DNA of 64,000 bases from Cyanobium sp. CACIAM 14. GTDB taxonomy: Bacteria > Cyanobacteriota > Cyanobacteriia > PCC-6307 > Cyanobiaceae. The stretch is from assembly GCA_000708525.1 (NCBI GenBank), contig JMRP01000003.1, positions 1 through 64,000 of the forward strand, in the 5' to 3' direction. This document shows positions 28,921-38,320 of this stretch, in pieces; the first letter of the stretch is position 1; each line of letters starts with the position of its first letter. The position numbers and the translations under genes were made by a program. Below the pieces are notes generated by a model that saw only the letters and a program-made list of their open reading frames with translations, had not been told where the DNA came from and made no database searches.

Positions 28921-29805
28921 ATGGAGATTCGCCGCCGGCCCCCCAACCCTTCGGTACGGGTGGCCCATCTGGAATACGCCACTCCCCATCCCGACGAGAG
29001 CCCCCGCCACATCCTCGAGGAGATCGTCTGGGAGAAGGACCGGGAAGTGGCCGCCGCCCGCGAACGGGTGAGCCTGGAGGCACTCAAGAAGCAGGTGGCG
29101 GACCTGCCTCCCACCCGGGAGTTCCGGGCGGCCCTGCAGGCAAGCTGCCGCAAGCCGGCGGTGATCGCGGAGATCAAGAAGGCCAGCCCCAGCAAGGGGG
29201 TGATCCGCGAGGACTTCGACCCGGTGGCCATCGCCCGCGGCTACAGGGACGGTGGCGCCAGCTGCCTGTCGGTGCTCACCGATCGCCGCTTCTTCCAGGG
29301 GGGCTTCGAGGTGCTGGTGGCGGTGCGGGAGGTGGTGGAGCTGCCCCTGCTGTGCAAGGACTTCATCCTCACCCCCTATCAGCTGTATCAGGCCAGGGCG
29401 GCCGGCGCCGATGCCGCCCTGCTGATCGCGGCCATCCTCAGCGACCAGGACCTGGACTATCTGCTGAAGGTGGCCCGGGGGCTGGGGCTTGCGGTGCTGG
29501 TGGAGGTGCACGACGCGGCGGAGATGGAGCGGGTGCTGGCCATCGAGGGGGTGGAGCTGATCGGCATCAACAACCGCGATCTGACCAGCTTCACGGTGGA
29601 TCTGGCCACCACCGAGCGGCTGATGAAGCGTTTCGGTGCCCAGGTGCGTGAGCGCGGCGCGCTGCTGGTGAGCGAGTCGGGCCTGTTCAGCCGCGCCGAC
29701 CTGGACCGGGCCATGGAAGCCGGCGCCGACGCGGTGCTGGTGGGGGAAGCGCTGATGCGCCAGCCCGACGTGACCGCCGCCCTGGAGACGCTGATCGGAC
29801 GCTGA
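28921..29805 (+). CDS. trpC: Indole-3-glycerol phosphate synthase
   Basis: A 294-residue TIM-barrel enzyme of tryptophan synthesis that closes the ring of carboxyphenylaminodeoxyribulose phosphate. Landmarks: [16 protein letters not shown] with the catalytic Lys, [40 protein letters not shown] and [10 protein letters not shown], ending in [15 protein letters not shown], the phosphate site. The N-terminal 60 residues precede the barrel and contain [12 protein letters not shown], a typical extension. It begins 1 base after the lpdA stop, so coupled translation is likely, although the two pathways differ. Confidence 0.96.
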   Translation: MEIRRRPPNPSVRVAHLEYATPHPDESPRHILEEIVWEKDREVAAARERVSLEALKKQVADLPPTREFRAALQASCRKPAVIAEIKKASPSKGVIREDFDPVAIARGYRDGGASCLSVLTDRRFFQGGFEVLVAVREVVELPLLCKDFILTPYQLYQARAAGADAALLIAAILSDQDLDYLLKVARGLGLAVLVEVHDAAEMERVLAIEGVELIGINNRDLTSFTVDLATTERLMKRFGAQVRERGALLVSESGLFSRADLDRAMEAGADAVLVGEALMRQPDVTAALETLIGR

Positions 29806-29830
29806 GCGCCTGGAGCGGGGCACGTTCCCC

Positions 29831-30601
29831 TCATGGGGCCTTCGACACCTTCACGGTGAGCGGCCAGCGCAGCCGCCGTCTGCACCCGGCCTCCCCCCAG
29901 ATGGCGGCCAAGGCAGGGCGCAGCTGCTCGAGGGGATCGCTGCCACGGCTGGCGCGGTAGCGGGCCGTGGCCGACCAGCTGCCGAAGTAGCCGAGCAGCT
30001 GCTCGAGACTCCAGCAGGCTTCCATCACGAACGCAGGCGCCGGGACGGCCTCGAAGGGCAGGCGGATGGTTCTGTAGGCCTCGTCCACCAGAACCCGCTC
30101 GGGCGGCCAGTGGGGGCCGACGACGTGGTCCTGGAACTGCGTGAGGACCGCATCGATGCCACCGCCGTCGACGCTGGCGGAGCCGTAGGTCCACGCCGCC
30201 AGGATCCCGCCCTGGACGAGCACGCGCGCAGCTTCTCGGTAGAACTGCTCTCGGTCGAACCAGTGGAGGGCCTGGGCCACCGTGATCAGATCGATCGACC
30301 TCTCCTCCAGGCCTGGCTGCTCGGCCGTCGCCTGCCGGTAGCGCACCCTCGGGTGGGGCTGCGCCTGGGCCAGCTGGGCTGCGCTGGCATCGGTCGCCAG
30401 CACCAGCTGGAAGTGCCGGGCCAGGGCCAGGGCCGATTGCCCCGAGCCGGTGGCGCAGTCCCACGCCCGCTGCCGGGAGGGGGCCAGCGAGGCCAGCCAG
30501 GCGAACAGGGCCGCGGGATAGCTGGGGCGGAACCGGGCGTAGCCGCCGGCGACGACGGCGAAATGGTCCTGGAACCGACTGTTCCCTTGCCCCTGGCTCA
30601 T
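29831..30601 (-). CDS. Class I SAM-dependent methyltransferase
   Basis: A 256-residue methyltransferase of the type 11 group. SAM-binding motif I is AWDCATGSGQSALALAR at about residue 45, with Asp at the end of the next strand (VLATDASAAQLAQA). QALHWFDREQFYREAARVL, RYRQATAEQPGL and ASWTYG-like AAWTYG follow; the last motif is common in proteins similar to yeast Crg1 or trans-aconitate methyltransferase. The substrate is unknown. ATG 30601 is used, as earlier in-frame sequence is Arg/Gly-rich. It is transcribed toward trpC and starts 130 bases after the rpsD terminator, so it has its own transcription. Confidence 0.82.
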   Translation of the reverse strand: MSQGQGNSRFQDHFAVVAGGYARFRPSYPAALFAWLASLAPSRQRAWDCATGSGQSALALARHFQLVLATDASAAQLAQAQPHPRVRYRQATAEQPGLEERSIDLITVAQALHWFDREQFYREAARVLVQGGILAAWTYGSASVDGGGIDAVLTQFQDHVVGPHWPPERVLVDEAYRTIRLPFEAVPAPAFVMEACWSLEQLLGYFGSWSATARYRASRGSDPLEQLRPALAAIWGEAGCRRRLRWPLTVKVSKAP

Positions 30602-30730
30602 GGGCTCCTCAGGCCGACCGGAGGGGCCAATCCTGCATCGCCACGATCCGGTCGGTCCGATCGCGGCTGCGGTTGTCGGGGGACCGAGGAAAACCCCCGG
30701 GACCGGCCACCCATCCAACGGGACCCCCAT

Positions 30731-30757
30731 GAAAAAGGTCCGGCCGAAGCCGGACCG
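30731..30757 (-). terminator. Rho-independent terminator of rpsD
   Basis: A perfect 8-bp stem GGTCCGGC/GCCGGACC with a 4-base loop lies 45 bases past the rpsD stop. On the minus strand it is followed by TTTTT (30732-30736 on the plus strand are A). This is the cleanest terminator in the window. Confidence 0.88.
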
Positions 30758-30801
30758 TCTGGCGCGCCACCGACAGGGCGCGGTCCTCAAGGACGTGTTG
30801 A

Positions 30802-31410
30802 TCAGACCTTGCGGCTGTAGAACTCGACCACCAGCAGTTCGTTGATCTCAAGAGCCACCCATTCGCGCTCGATGCGGCCAGTGACCTTGGCGGTCATCTT
30901 GGCCTTGTCGAACTCGAGGTGGGGGGGAATGTTGGCCAGACCGGGGAAGGCCAGGTTGGCTTCGGCGAGGGCGCGGCTGGCCTTGCGCTCGCGGATGGCC
31001 ACCACATCGCCGGCGCGGCACTGGTAGCTGGGAATGTCCACCACCCGGCCGTTCACGGTGACGTGGCCGTGGTTCACCAGCTGACGGGCACCGGGGACGG
31101 TGGGGCCGAAACCGAGCCGGAAGCAGATGTTGTCGAGACGGCCCTCGAGCAGCTTGAGCAGGTTGGTTCCGGTGGAACCTTCCTGGGCACGGGCTTTCTT
31201 CACGTAGCGCACGAGCTGACGTTCGGAAATGCCGTAGTTGAAACGCAGTTTCTGCTTTTCTTCGAGACGGATCGCGTATTCGGAGCGCTTGCGACGGGCT
31301 TGGCCGTGCTGACCGGGGGGATAAGACCGTTTGGCGGCCTTACGGGTGAGACCGGGAAGGTCTCCCAAGCGCCGCGTGATCCTCAGACGAGGGCCGCGGT
31401 AGCGAGACAT
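30802..31410 (-). CDS. rpsD: 30S ribosomal protein S4
   Basis: A 202-residue primary 16S rRNA-binding protein. [20 protein letters not shown] at the start, then [43 protein letters not shown] and the S4 RNA-binding domain [24 protein letters not shown]. The C-terminus FYSRKV is typical. Many Lys/Arg residues give it the expected basic character. ATG 31410 is clear from the family. The gene stands alone, divergent from yidD, with a terminator right after. Codon use in this gene is the most biased (highly expressed type). Confidence 0.98.
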   Translation of the reverse strand: MSRYRGPRLRITRRLGDLPGLTRKAAKRSYPPGQHGQARRKRSEYAIRLEEKQKLRFNYGISERQLVRYVKKARAQEGSTGTNLLKLLEGRLDNICFRLGFGPTVPGARQLVNHGHVTVNGRVVDIPSYQCRAGDVVAIRERKASRALAEANLAFPGLANIPPHLEFDKAKMTAKVTGRIEREWVALEINELLVVEFYSRKV

Positions 31411-31529
31411 AAGGGAAGCGAACGAAGGACGGGGGAGCGACCATGGGGCCGCAGAGCGGGGCTGCCGTGTGCGGCAGGGGAATGTGGCATGCCGGGTGGG
31501 GCATGCTGGGATCACCCGGATGCCAGCGC

Positions 31530-31811
31530 GTGCAGCACCAACGAACCACACTAGACGCAGGCGGCGCCGCTCCCCTCCTCTCCCGGCTCTCGGCGGCGGT
31601 GGCGGCCCTGCTGCTGGGCCTGATCAGCACCTACCGCCGCTGGCTGTCGCCCCTGCTTGGGCCGCGCTGCCGCTTCATTCCCAGCTGCAGCACCTACGGG
31701 CTGGAGGCGATCGGCCGGCATGGCCCCTGGCGGGGGGGCTGGCTCACCCTCAGGCGGATCGCCCGCTGTCATCCGTTCACTCCCTGCGGCTGCGATCCCG
31801 TTCCGGACTGA
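31530..31811 (+). CDS. yidD: Membrane protein insertion efficiency factor YidD
   Basis: A small protein of about 93 residues. The hallmark is [27 protein letters not shown], followed by [29 protein letters not shown], the conserved Cys-rich pattern. It sits at the membrane and helps YidC-mediated insertion. The start is uncertain: GTG 31530 is used here, but an in-frame GTG about 25 codons later would still leave the whole domain. The stop overlaps the next ATG by one base. The window's yidC is at 38.3-39.4 kb, so yidD is separated from it here, as is common in cyanobacteria. Confidence 0.85.
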   Translation: MQHQRTTLDAGGAAPLLSRLSAAVAALLLGLISTYRRWLSPLLGPRCRFIPSCSTYGLEAIGRHGPWRGGWLTLRRIARCHPFTPCGCDPVPD

Positions 31812-32077
31812 TGGATCACCTGGTGCTGTTCACCCGTCAGGGGTGCTGCCTCTGCGAAGGCCTCGAGGAGAAGCTTCTGGCGCTCGATCCTCCCCCACCG
31901 CTGCGGGTGATCGACGTGGACACCGACCCCGAGCTGCAGGGGCGCTACGGACTGGCCGTGCCCGTGTTGGCCCTGGCCGGCCCCGGCGGCGGGGCGCTGC
32001 GGGAGCTGCCCCGGGTCTCCCCCCGCCTGGCGGGAGCCCAGCTGCGGGCCTGGCTGAACAAACAGGGCGTCCGCTGA
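31811..32077 (+). CDS. Glutaredoxin-like protein (DUF836 type)
   Basis: An 88-residue thioredoxin-fold protein. LVLFTRQGCCLCEGLEEKLLAL contains a CxxC (residues near 12-15, CCLC), and RVIDVDTDPELQGRYGLAVPVLAL contains the cis-Pro of VPVL, both expected for a redox-active glutaredoxin-like domain. It is shorter than E. coli Grx and lacks other domains. The ATG overlaps the yidD stop by one base and murE follows after 55 bases. The redox partner and pathway are unknown. Confidence 0.82.
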   Translation: MDHLVLFTRQGCCLCEGLEEKLLALDPPPPLRVIDVDTDPELQGRYGLAVPVLALAGPGGGALRELPRVSPRLAGAQLRAWLNKQGVR

Positions 32078-32132
32078 GCCGCACGCTTAGAAAGGCGCCA
32101 GCTCCGTCCCGCCGGACGCCGCCCGATTCGCC

Positions 32133-33692
32133 ATGACCCAGCTGCTTCAGCCGCTCCTGCGCCAGGTGGGCCTGCCCCCCTTGAGCGACTCCAGCGGAGC
32201 CCTGGCCCAGGCGAGGGTGAGCGGCCTCAGTTGCGATTCCCGTCGTGTCGGCCCGGGCACCCTGTTCGTGGGCCTGCCGGGCACCACGGTGGATGGCGGC
32301 AGCTTCTGGCCCCAGGTGCTGGAAGCTGGTGCTGTGGCGGCGGTGATCGGTCCGGCAGCCGCCGCCGAGCGGCCTCCGGCCCCGGGGGATCCGGTGCTGG
32401 TGGTGGAGCCCCCGCTGGCCCGCTGGGCGGGGCTGCTGGCGGCGGAGTTCTGGGGGCAGCCCAGCCGGCGCATGGCCCTGATCGGCGTCACCGGCACCAA
32501 CGGCAAGACCACCACCACTTACCTGATCGAGCATCTGGCTGCGGCCTCGGGCCGGTCGGCGGCCCTCTTCGGCACCCTGCAGAACCGCTGGCCGGGCCAC
32601 AGCGCCACGGCCAGCCACACCACCGCGTTCGCCGATCTGCTCCAGGCCGATCTGGCCCAGGCGGCAGCGTCCGGGGCCTCCATCGCCGCCATGGAGGTGA
32701 GCTCCCATGCCCTCGATCAGCAGCGGGTGGCGGGCTGCCGTTTCGCCGGTGCGGTGTTCACCAACCTCACCCAGGACCACCTCGATTACCACCCCTCGAT
32801 GGAGGTCTACTTCGAGGCCAAGGCCCTGCTGTTCGGCCCTGAGCTGCTGCAGGGGGGCGCCGTGGTGAACGTGGACGATCCCTGGGGGGCCCGGCTGGCC
32901 GCACGGCTCCGGCAGGCCGGCCACGGGCCGGATGGTCCGTCTCCCTGCTGGCGCAGTTCCCTCAGCGATCCGCAGGCGGAGCTGCGCATCAGCGATCTGG
33001 CCATGAGCGCCGATGGGGTGAGCGGTCGTCTGCACAGCCCGTTGGGAGAAGGCCCGTTCCGCGCGCCGCTGGTGGGCCGTTTCAACCTGATGAACCTGCT
33101 GGAGGCAGTGGGTGCCCTGCTGCAGCAGGGCCTGCCCCTGCCGCTGCTGCTGGAGGGGCTGGCCAGCTTCCGGGGGGTGCCGGGACGGATGGAGCGGGTG
33201 GTCGGCCCGGCCGGCGTCTCCCTGCCGGCGGTGCTCGTGGATTACGCCCATACCCCCGATGGTCTGGAGAATGCGCTGGCGGCCTGCCGGCCGTTCACCG
33301 GCGGTCGCCTGATCTGCGTGTTCGGCTGCGGGGGCGACCGGGACCGCAGCAAGCGGCCCCGGATGGCGGCCATCGCCGCACGCCTGGCCGATGCGGTGGT
33401 GGTCACCTCCGACAACCCCCGCACCGAGGATCCCCGGCGGATCCTCGACGACGTGGTGGCCGGCATCCCCGTCGGCACCGAACTGGTGGTGGAGGTGGAC
33501 CGGGCCCGGGCCATCGCCGGGGCCATCGCTGCAGCGGCACCGGAGGATCTGGTGCTGATCGCCGGCAAGGGCCACGAGGACTACCAGATCCTCGGTACCA
33601 CCAAGGTGCACTTCGACGACCGGGAGCAGGCCCAGCGGGCGCTCCAGGCCCGCCTACGCCCTCAGACCGCCGTGAACCCGCCCGCCAGCTGA
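32133..33692 (+). CDS. murE: UDP-N-acetylmuramoyl-L-alanyl-D-glutamate--2,6-diaminopimelate ligase
   Basis: A 519-residue Mur ligase adding meso-diaminopimelate to the peptidoglycan precursor. The ATP site is [16 protein letters not shown] at about residue 117. Further marks: [53 protein letters not shown] and [16 protein letters not shown] marks meso-DAP specificity, as expected for a cyanobacterial cell wall. [11 protein letters not shown] lies near the end. ATG 32133 is the natural start. The 3' end overlaps the convergent aminotransferase-like gene by 31 bases. Confidence 0.97.
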   Translation: MTQLLQPLLRQVGLPPLSDSSGALAQARVSGLSCDSRRVGPGTLFVGLPGTTVDGGSFWPQVLEAGAVAAVIGPAAAAERPPAPGDPVLVVEPPLARWAGLLAAEFWGQPSRRMALIGVTGTNGKTTTTYLIEHLAAASGRSAALFGTLQNRWPGHSATASHTTAFADLLQADLAQAAASGASIAAMEVSSHALDQQRVAGCRFAGAVFTNLTQDHLDYHPSMEVYFEAKALLFGPELLQGGAVVNVDDPWGARLAARLRQAGHGPDGPSPCWRSSLSDPQAELRISDLAMSADGVSGRLHSPLGEGPFRAPLVGRFNLMNLLEAVGALLQQGLPLPLLLEGLASFRGVPGRMERVVGPAGVSLPAVLVDYAHTPDGLENALAACRPFTGGRLICVFGCGGDRDRSKRPRMAAIAARLADAVVVTSDNPRTEDPRRILDDVVAGIPVGTELVVEVDRARAIAGAIAAAAPEDLVLIAGKGHEDYQILGTTKVHFDDREQAQRALQARLRPQTAVNPPAS

Positions 33693-34867
33693 GCGAGCTC
33701 ATCGAGCAGCCGCTTCACCTCGTCTGCCGTTGTCACCACATGGGTGCAGGCCCGCACGCAGGGAGGGGCCTCCAGGGTCCGCAGCCAGATGCCCCGCTCG
33801 CCGAGCCGCTCCACGATCCCGGCCGGATGCCAGCCCTGCTCCGCGGCCGGGGCGGCGAGGCTGAAGCTCACCAGACCGGCGGGAGGCGGCACGCGCAGGA
33901 GGGTGCGGATGCCGCGGATCCGCTGCAGGCCGCTCCACAGCTGGCCGCTGCGTGCCCGGATCACCCCGAGGCGTCCGGCGCCATCCCCTTCGGCCTCGAG
34001 CAGGTCGAGCGAGCGGGCCAGGCCGGCGAACAGGGGGGTGCAGGAGGTGGCCACCTCGAAGCGCCGGGCGTCGTGGTGAAGGTCCCCTGCCCCAGGCCCG
34101 TCGTGCTCCAGGCTGCGCCAGCCGATCAGGGTGGGGCGGCTCTCCGCCAGCAGCCGCTCGGAGAGCGCCACGGCCCCGAGCCCTTCCGGACCGCAGCACC
34201 ACTTGTGGCCGGTGCAGGCATAGATGTCGGCTGCGGCCGCGGCGCTCTGCACCGGCAGGCTGCCGAGGGACTGGGCCCCATCCACGAGCAGCCAGGGGTG
34301 GCGGGGATGCTGGGCGAGCTGAGCCGCCACGGAAGCGATCGGCATCAGCTGGCCGGTGTTCCAGAGCAGATGGGAGAGCACCACCAGCCGGGTATCCGGC
34401 GTCAGGGACGCTTCCAGCCGTTCGGCCAGGGTGGTGGCGGTGCTCGCCGGGCTGCCGACGAGGTCGGCCACCGCCAGCGAACGCAGCCTCAGCCCGTGGC
34501 GCCGGGCCAGTTCCCGCAGGCCGGCCACCACCCCGTAGTGCTCCGCATCGCCGATCAGCAGTTCGTCTCCGGCCTGCCAGGGCAGCCCCCAGAGCGGCAG
34601 CAGGCAGCCCGAGCTGACGTTCTCGGTGAACGCCAGCCGCTCGGCGGGCACCCCGAACCAGCCGGCGAGCTGCGCCCGAAGCCCGGAGACGGTGCGGTTG
34701 ACGTAGGGCCACACCGGAGCGCTGAAGGGCCCGAGGGTCTGGATCGTGCGGAAGGCCTCGCTGATCGCCTCGAGGGAAGGCTCCGGCAGGGGCCCCTGGC
34801 CGCCGTAGTTGAAGTAGGTCTTGGTGGCCAGGGCGGGCATCAGATCCCGCAGTGGGCTGGAGCTCAT
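33662..34867 (-). CDS. Class V PLP enzyme, L-cysteine/cystine lyase-like
   Basis: A 401-residue fold-type I PLP protein in the class V aminotransferase group. [18 protein letters not shown] starts the domain, [18 protein letters not shown] is the cofactor phosphate area, [15 protein letters not shown] has the Asp that contacts the pyridine nitrogen, and [18 protein letters not shown] carries the Schiff-base Lys. This GHKW-CGPEG region resembles cyanobacterial C-DES (cystine lyase, used for Fe-S assembly), which makes that the best guess; isopenicillin-N-epimerase-like enzymes are the alternative. ATG 34867 is preferred over an earlier start. It faces murE and is divergent from mscS. Confidence 0.75.
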   Translation of the reverse strand: MSSSPLRDLMPALATKTYFNYGGQGPLPEPSLEAISEAFRTIQTLGPFSAPVWPYVNRTVSGLRAQLAGWFGVPAERLAFTENVSSGCLLPLWGLPWQAGDELLIGDAEHYGVVAGLRELARRHGLRLRSLAVADLVGSPASTATTLAERLEASLTPDTRLVVLSHLLWNTGQLMPIASVAAQLAQHPRHPWLLVDGAQSLGSLPVQSAAAAADIYACTGHKWCCGPEGLGAVALSERLLAESRPTLIGWRSLEHDGPGAGDLHHDARRFEVATSCTPLFAGLARSLDLLEAEGDGAGRLGVIRARSGQLWSGLQRIRGIRTLLRVPPPAGLVSFSLAAPAAEQGWHPAGIVERLGERGIWLRTLEAPPCVRACTHVVTTADEVKRLLDELAQLAGGFTAV

Positions 34868-35030
34868 GGGGGACGGGTCAGCGGGAGGCCGTCGCCGGCC
34901 TCCGGGGAGCACAGCGTATGGGGGGCAGGGGGTTGCAGGTTCGGGGAGGGACTGGCGGCGCGGCAGAGTCTTCGAAAGATTTCCGTATGAACCGCGGCGG
35001 GGAAATCGCTGGCGGATAGTTTGATTCTGA

Positions 35031-35861
35031 GTGAACTTCCGTCCTCCTCAGATGATGTCGGCAAATTTTCCGGTGATGGCCGCCGTGGTCATTCCCTTCC
35101 TCTTCAAGCTCATCGGAGCGGTTGCCCTGTGGATTGCGGGCGGCTGGTGCATCAAGATCGCCCTGCGCATCCTGAAACACACGCTGGCCCGCGGTGCCCT
35201 CGATGCCACGGTGATCGGTTACCTGATCAATATCGTCGGGGCGCTGCTGCGGGTTGTCCTGGTGGTGGCGATCCTGGGCTTCTTCGGGATCCAGACCGCC
35301 AGCTTCGCCGCCCTTCTCGCAGGTGCAGGCGTGGCCATCGGCGCAGCGTGGAGCGGCATGCTGGGCAACTTCGCCGCCGGCGCCTTTCTGCAGATCTTCC
35401 GCCCCTTCAGCGTGGGTGATTTCATCACGGCAGGCGGTGTCACCGGCACCGTGGAGGAGATCGACATGTTCGTCACCTCGATCAAGACGCTGGAGAACGT
35501 TCGGAACATCGTTCCCAATGGAAAGATCTTCTCCGATACCATTCAGAACTTCTCCACCCATCCCTTCCGCCGCGTCGATCTGTTCGCCCAGCTCGATAAC
35601 AGCGCCGATGTCTCCAGAGCGATCGCCTTGCTCAAGGAGGGCATCAAGGCGGTGCCGAATCAGGATCCCCAGACGCCTGCCGACGTGGAACTGCTGGAGT
35701 TCAACGAACGGGGCCCAAGGCTGGCGGTGCGTCCCTACACCCACACCGACCATTACTGGCAGGTCTATTTCGACACCAACCGCATGATCGCCGACGTGCT
35801 CGGCAGGAACGGCTTCCCGGTGCCCCGGATCCCCCTCGGCATGGGGCAGAGCACCAACTGA
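35031..35861 (+). CDS. Small-conductance mechanosensitive channel (MscS family)
   Basis: A 276-residue channel, close to the minimal MscS core. Membrane segments lie near residues 15-40 (VVIPFLFKLIGAVALWIAGG), 60-85 (GYLINIVGALLRVVLVVAILG) and 88-120 (FAALLAGAGVAIGAAWSGMLGNFAAG), the last being the Gly/Ala-rich pore helix. The beta domain starts at FSVGDFITAGGVTGTVEEID and includes IVPNGKIF. It releases solutes on osmotic down-shock. Starts at GTG 35031 or ATG 35052 are both possible. G+C is visibly lower than in neighbours (for example around 35500-35560). Another MscS homologue lies at 62.5-63.6 kb. Confidence 0.9.
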   Translation: MNFRPPQMMSANFPVMAAVVIPFLFKLIGAVALWIAGGWCIKIALRILKHTLARGALDATVIGYLINIVGALLRVVLVVAILGFFGIQTASFAALLAGAGVAIGAAWSGMLGNFAAGAFLQIFRPFSVGDFITAGGVTGTVEEIDMFVTSIKTLENVRNIVPNGKIFSDTIQNFSTHPFRRVDLFAQLDNSADVSRAIALLKEGIKAVPNQDPQTPADVELLEFNERGPRLAVRPYTHTDHYWQVYFDTNRMIADVLGRNGFPVPRIPLGMGQSTN

Positions 35862-35951
35862 ACCCACTGGAACCGACTGGAGCTGGCAAGTGGCCCGGAG
35901 ATGCCGTTGCCGCTCCAGATCGCATGCAGGGCTGCTGGTGTGTGGTGGCAG

Positions 35952-35969
35952 TCCCGGCGTGAACCGGGA
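35952..35969. terminator. Hairpin between convergent mscS and a small gene
   Basis: TCCCGG and CCGGGA form a 6-bp stem with loop CGTGAA, 91 bases past the mscS stop and 24 past the end of the small minus-strand gene. No T-run on either strand. It may end transcription weakly from both sides. Confidence 0.35.
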
Positions 35970-35992
35970 AAGCTTCTAGGGAAGAGGGCCTC

Positions 35993-36181
35993 TCAGAGCA
36001 TCTGGCCGACGGCCACGGCGGCGATCGCCGAGAACACCGTGATGCCCAGAGCGGTGAGGGGGTTCTGTCCCTGTGCCACGGCCAGGGAGGTGATCACTCC
36101 GGCCCCCAGTGCAGCGACGGCAAGCTGGGTGGTGAGTTCGCTGCCGGGACGGGGACTGGGAGTCACGGTGTGGAGGACCAT
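35993..36181 (-). CDS. Small two-helix membrane protein, 62 aa
   Basis: I do not recognise it. The 62 residues form a short polar start (MVLHTVTPSPRPGSE) followed by two hydrophobic helices, about 19-36 (LAVAALGAGVITSLAVAQ) and 42-60 (LGITVFSAIAAVAVGQML), joined by GQNPL. This is a typical small membrane hairpin. It lies alone between mscS and ycf46, with about 150 bases upstream. Composition is protein-like compared with the rival frames. It might instead be a non-coding region, but the clean helix-turn-helix makes a real small membrane protein more likely. Confidence 0.6.
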   Translation of the reverse strand: MVLHTVTPSPRPGSELTTQLAVAALGAGVITSLAVAQGQNPLTALGITVFSAIAAVAVGQML

Positions 36182-36334
36182 CGGAGATCTGGCCAGAAGC
36201 TACGGGCGATCCCAGGGGGCGTCTGGAGAGGACACCCAACCTGTTACCAGGCGTCGTGGTTCTTCATGGGCTCGTTACATCGAGGAACGTCCGCGTCCGC
36301 CGCGATCCGCCACGCGCGCCTGAGATCGGTTGTC

Positions 36335-37825
36335 TCAGACCGCCTGCCGCGAGGCTGAGGCCGGCCGTGCGCGGCCGCTGCTGGCCCAGCTGCGCAGCGC
36401 CTCGAGTTGCTCCCGGGCCGTACGGGAGAGGGGAACCACCTGGCTGGCGGCAGCGATCAGATCGGCTTCGCCCAGGTCCCGGCCCTCCCCGAAGGCCAGA
36501 TGCATCGCTTCGATCACGGTCTGCTCCAGTTCGGCACCGGAGAAGTCGGCGGTGCGATCCACCAGTACCTCCAGCGGAATCGCGTGCTGGGGCCGCCGCC
36601 GCCGCAGCTGCAGATCCAGGATCGCCCGTCGCTCCTCGGCATCGGGAAGTTCCAGCAGGAAGATCTCGTCGAAGCGGCCCTTGCGCAGCAACTCCGCCGG
36701 CAGCCGCTCCACCGCATTGGCGGTGGCCACCACGAACACCGCACTGGTCTTCTCCGCCATCCAGGTGAGCAGGCTGGCCAGCACGCGCTGGCTGGTGCCG
36801 CCGTCGCTGCGGGCGTCGCCGCCGCCGAAACCCTTGTCGATCTCATCGATCCAGAGCACGCAGGGCGCCATCGCCTCGGCCCGCTGGATCATTTCCCGGG
36901 TGCGGGCTTCGCTGGCCCCCACCAGGCCGGCGAAGAGGCGTCCCACGTCGAGCCGCAGCAGGGGCATCGCCCAGCTGTGAGCGATCGCCTTGGCGGTGAG
37001 CGACTTGCCGGTGCCCTGGGGCCCGATCAGCAGCACTCCCCTGGGCAGGGGCAGGCCGTAGCGCTGGGCCTCCTCGCCGAAGGCCCGGTGGCGTTGCTCC
37101 AGCCAGTGCTTCAGGGCATCCAGCCCGCCGATGTCGGCGGGTGTGGCCTCGGTGGGGCAGTACTCCAGGAGCTCACTGCGGGCGATGGCCTGGCGTTTCT
37201 CCTCCAGCACCTCCGCCAGGTCAGCGACTCCCAGCTGACCCCGCCGGGCCAGGGCCCTGGCCGCCAGCTGGCGCACCCGCAGTTCGCTCAGCCCGTGGCA
37301 GGCCGCCGTCAGCTGCTCCAGCACTCCCGCCTCCAGGGGCTGACCGCTGGCCTCGGCGATGGCCCGCAGCAGTGCCCCGATCTCCCGGGCATCGGGCAGG
37401 GGCAGCTCCAGCAGGGTGACGCTGTCCTCGAGCTCGCGCGGCAGCTGCCAGTCCGGAGCGCTGATCACCAGCGTGTGGGGCACCCGGCGCAGGCAGGCCG
37501 CCAGATTGCGCAGCCGCCGGCAGATGCCGGGATCATCGGCGTAGCGGTGGAAGTCCTTGAGCAGCAGGATCGCCCCCTGCTCGGCCGGCAGAGCGTCCAG
37601 GCAGTCGAGGGCCGCCATCGGCTGTCGCAACGCCTGACCCTGCAGGTTGGGAGCGCCGGCCAGGCCAGCGATGAAGTCCCAGCGCAGCAGGGTGCGGCCC
37701 CCCAGCCGCTCGGCGGCCCGCTCCAGCAGCCCCTCCACCCGTTCCTCCTCCAGGCTGCGGATCCAGACGATCGGGGTGCGGGAGCGGATCAGCAGATCCA
37801 GCTGATCGGCCAGGTCGTGGACCAT
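36335..37825 (-). CDS. ycf46: AAA ATPase, Ycf46 family
   Basis: A 496-residue AAA protein. The N-terminal 230 residues start with LDLLIRSRTPIVWIRSLEEERV, a hallmark of Ycf46, a family conserved in cyanobacteria and algal plastids. The AAA module has Walker A LLIGPQGTGKSLTAKAIA near residue 265, Walker B CVLWIDEIDKGF near residue 320, sensor 1 VVATANAVERLP, and arginine-finger region ELLRKGRFDEIF. It is a soluble ATPase proposed to act in CO2 and photosynthesis-related regulation in some cyanobacteria, but no molecular role is established. It is the last gene of a same-strand run from rpmH, 3 bases after DUF177. Confidence 0.93.
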   Translation of the reverse strand: MVHDLADQLDLLIRSRTPIVWIRSLEEERVEGLLERAAERLGGRTLLRWDFIAGLAGAPNLQGQALRQPMAALDCLDALPAEQGAILLLKDFHRYADDPGICRRLRNLAACLRRVPHTLVISAPDWQLPRELEDSVTLLELPLPDAREIGALLRAIAEASGQPLEAGVLEQLTAACHGLSELRVRQLAARALARRGQLGVADLAEVLEEKRQAIARSELLEYCPTEATPADIGGLDALKHWLEQRHRAFGEEAQRYGLPLPRGVLLIGPQGTGKSLTAKAIAHSWAMPLLRLDVGRLFAGLVGASEARTREMIQRAEAMAPCVLWIDEIDKGFGGGDARSDGGTSQRVLASLLTWMAEKTSAVFVVATANAVERLPAELLRKGRFDEIFLLELPDAEERRAILDLQLRRRRPQHAIPLEVLVDRTADFSGAELEQTVIEAMHLAFGEGRDLGEADLIAAASQVVPLSRTAREQLEALRSWASSGRARPASASRQAV

Positions 37826-37828
37826 CGA

Positions 37829-38320
37829 TCAGCGCAGGGACCGGAGCACCGCCCAGCGGGGATCGCCGCTCGACTCGTCGCTGGCGTCCGCCTGCGGCTG
37901 AGGCGGACCGGGGCAATCCCCACCGCAGCGGTTCACCAGGGGAAGCCGCAGGCTGAGCTGCTCGAACAGCCAGCGTTCCGGATCGAAGCAGCCGCTGGGA
38001 TCAAGTCGCTCCACGGGATCCTCGGCGGCGAACACCACCTCCTCCTCCTCGCGGCCGGCCGGGCCGATCTCCAGCAGCTCCCGGGCCGAGGCTTCCAGGG
38101 CATGGTTGAAGGTCTGCAGGCAGCGGTCGCAGCAGAGCGTGACGATCGTCCCGGCTGTGCCATCCACCTCCAGCATGGTGCCGAGATGCAGGGCCCGCAC
38201 CTGGCCCCGCACGGGGGTGAGGCTGGTGATGCCGGCGATCGGCTGGTCCACCTGCCAGGTGCGGCCCTCAGGCAGCAGCCGCAGCTCCTGCAGGGGGAGC
38301 GGGCGCAGCCGGGTGGTCAT
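37829..38320 (-). CDS. YceD/DUF177 family protein
   Basis: A 163-residue protein of the DUF177 family, known from bacteria and plastids, where plant members help 23S rRNA processing. [20 protein letters not shown] motif near residue 60-78 has the CxxC pattern, and [11 protein letters not shown] near the C-terminus supplies the second Cys pair, so a zinc site is likely. The protein is otherwise acidic. Its start overlaps the yidC stop by 4 bases, and ycf46 begins 3 bases after its own stop, so it is tightly coupled to both. The role in ribosome assembly is inferred from the family. Confidence 0.88.
   Translation of the reverse strand: MTTRLRPLPLQELRLLPEGRTWQVDQPIAGITSLTPVRGQVRALHLGTMLEVDGTAGTIVTLCCDRCLQTFNHALEASARELLEIGPAGREEEEVVFAAEDPVERLDPSGCFDPERWLFEQLSLRLPLVNRCGGDCPGPPQPQADASDESSGDPRWAVLRSLR

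Noticed and set aside
34884-34903. Hairpin GGAGGCC/GGCCTCC upstream of the PLP enzyme gene
   Set aside because: A 7-bp stem, but no T-run on either strand and no known operator pattern, so no function can be supported.
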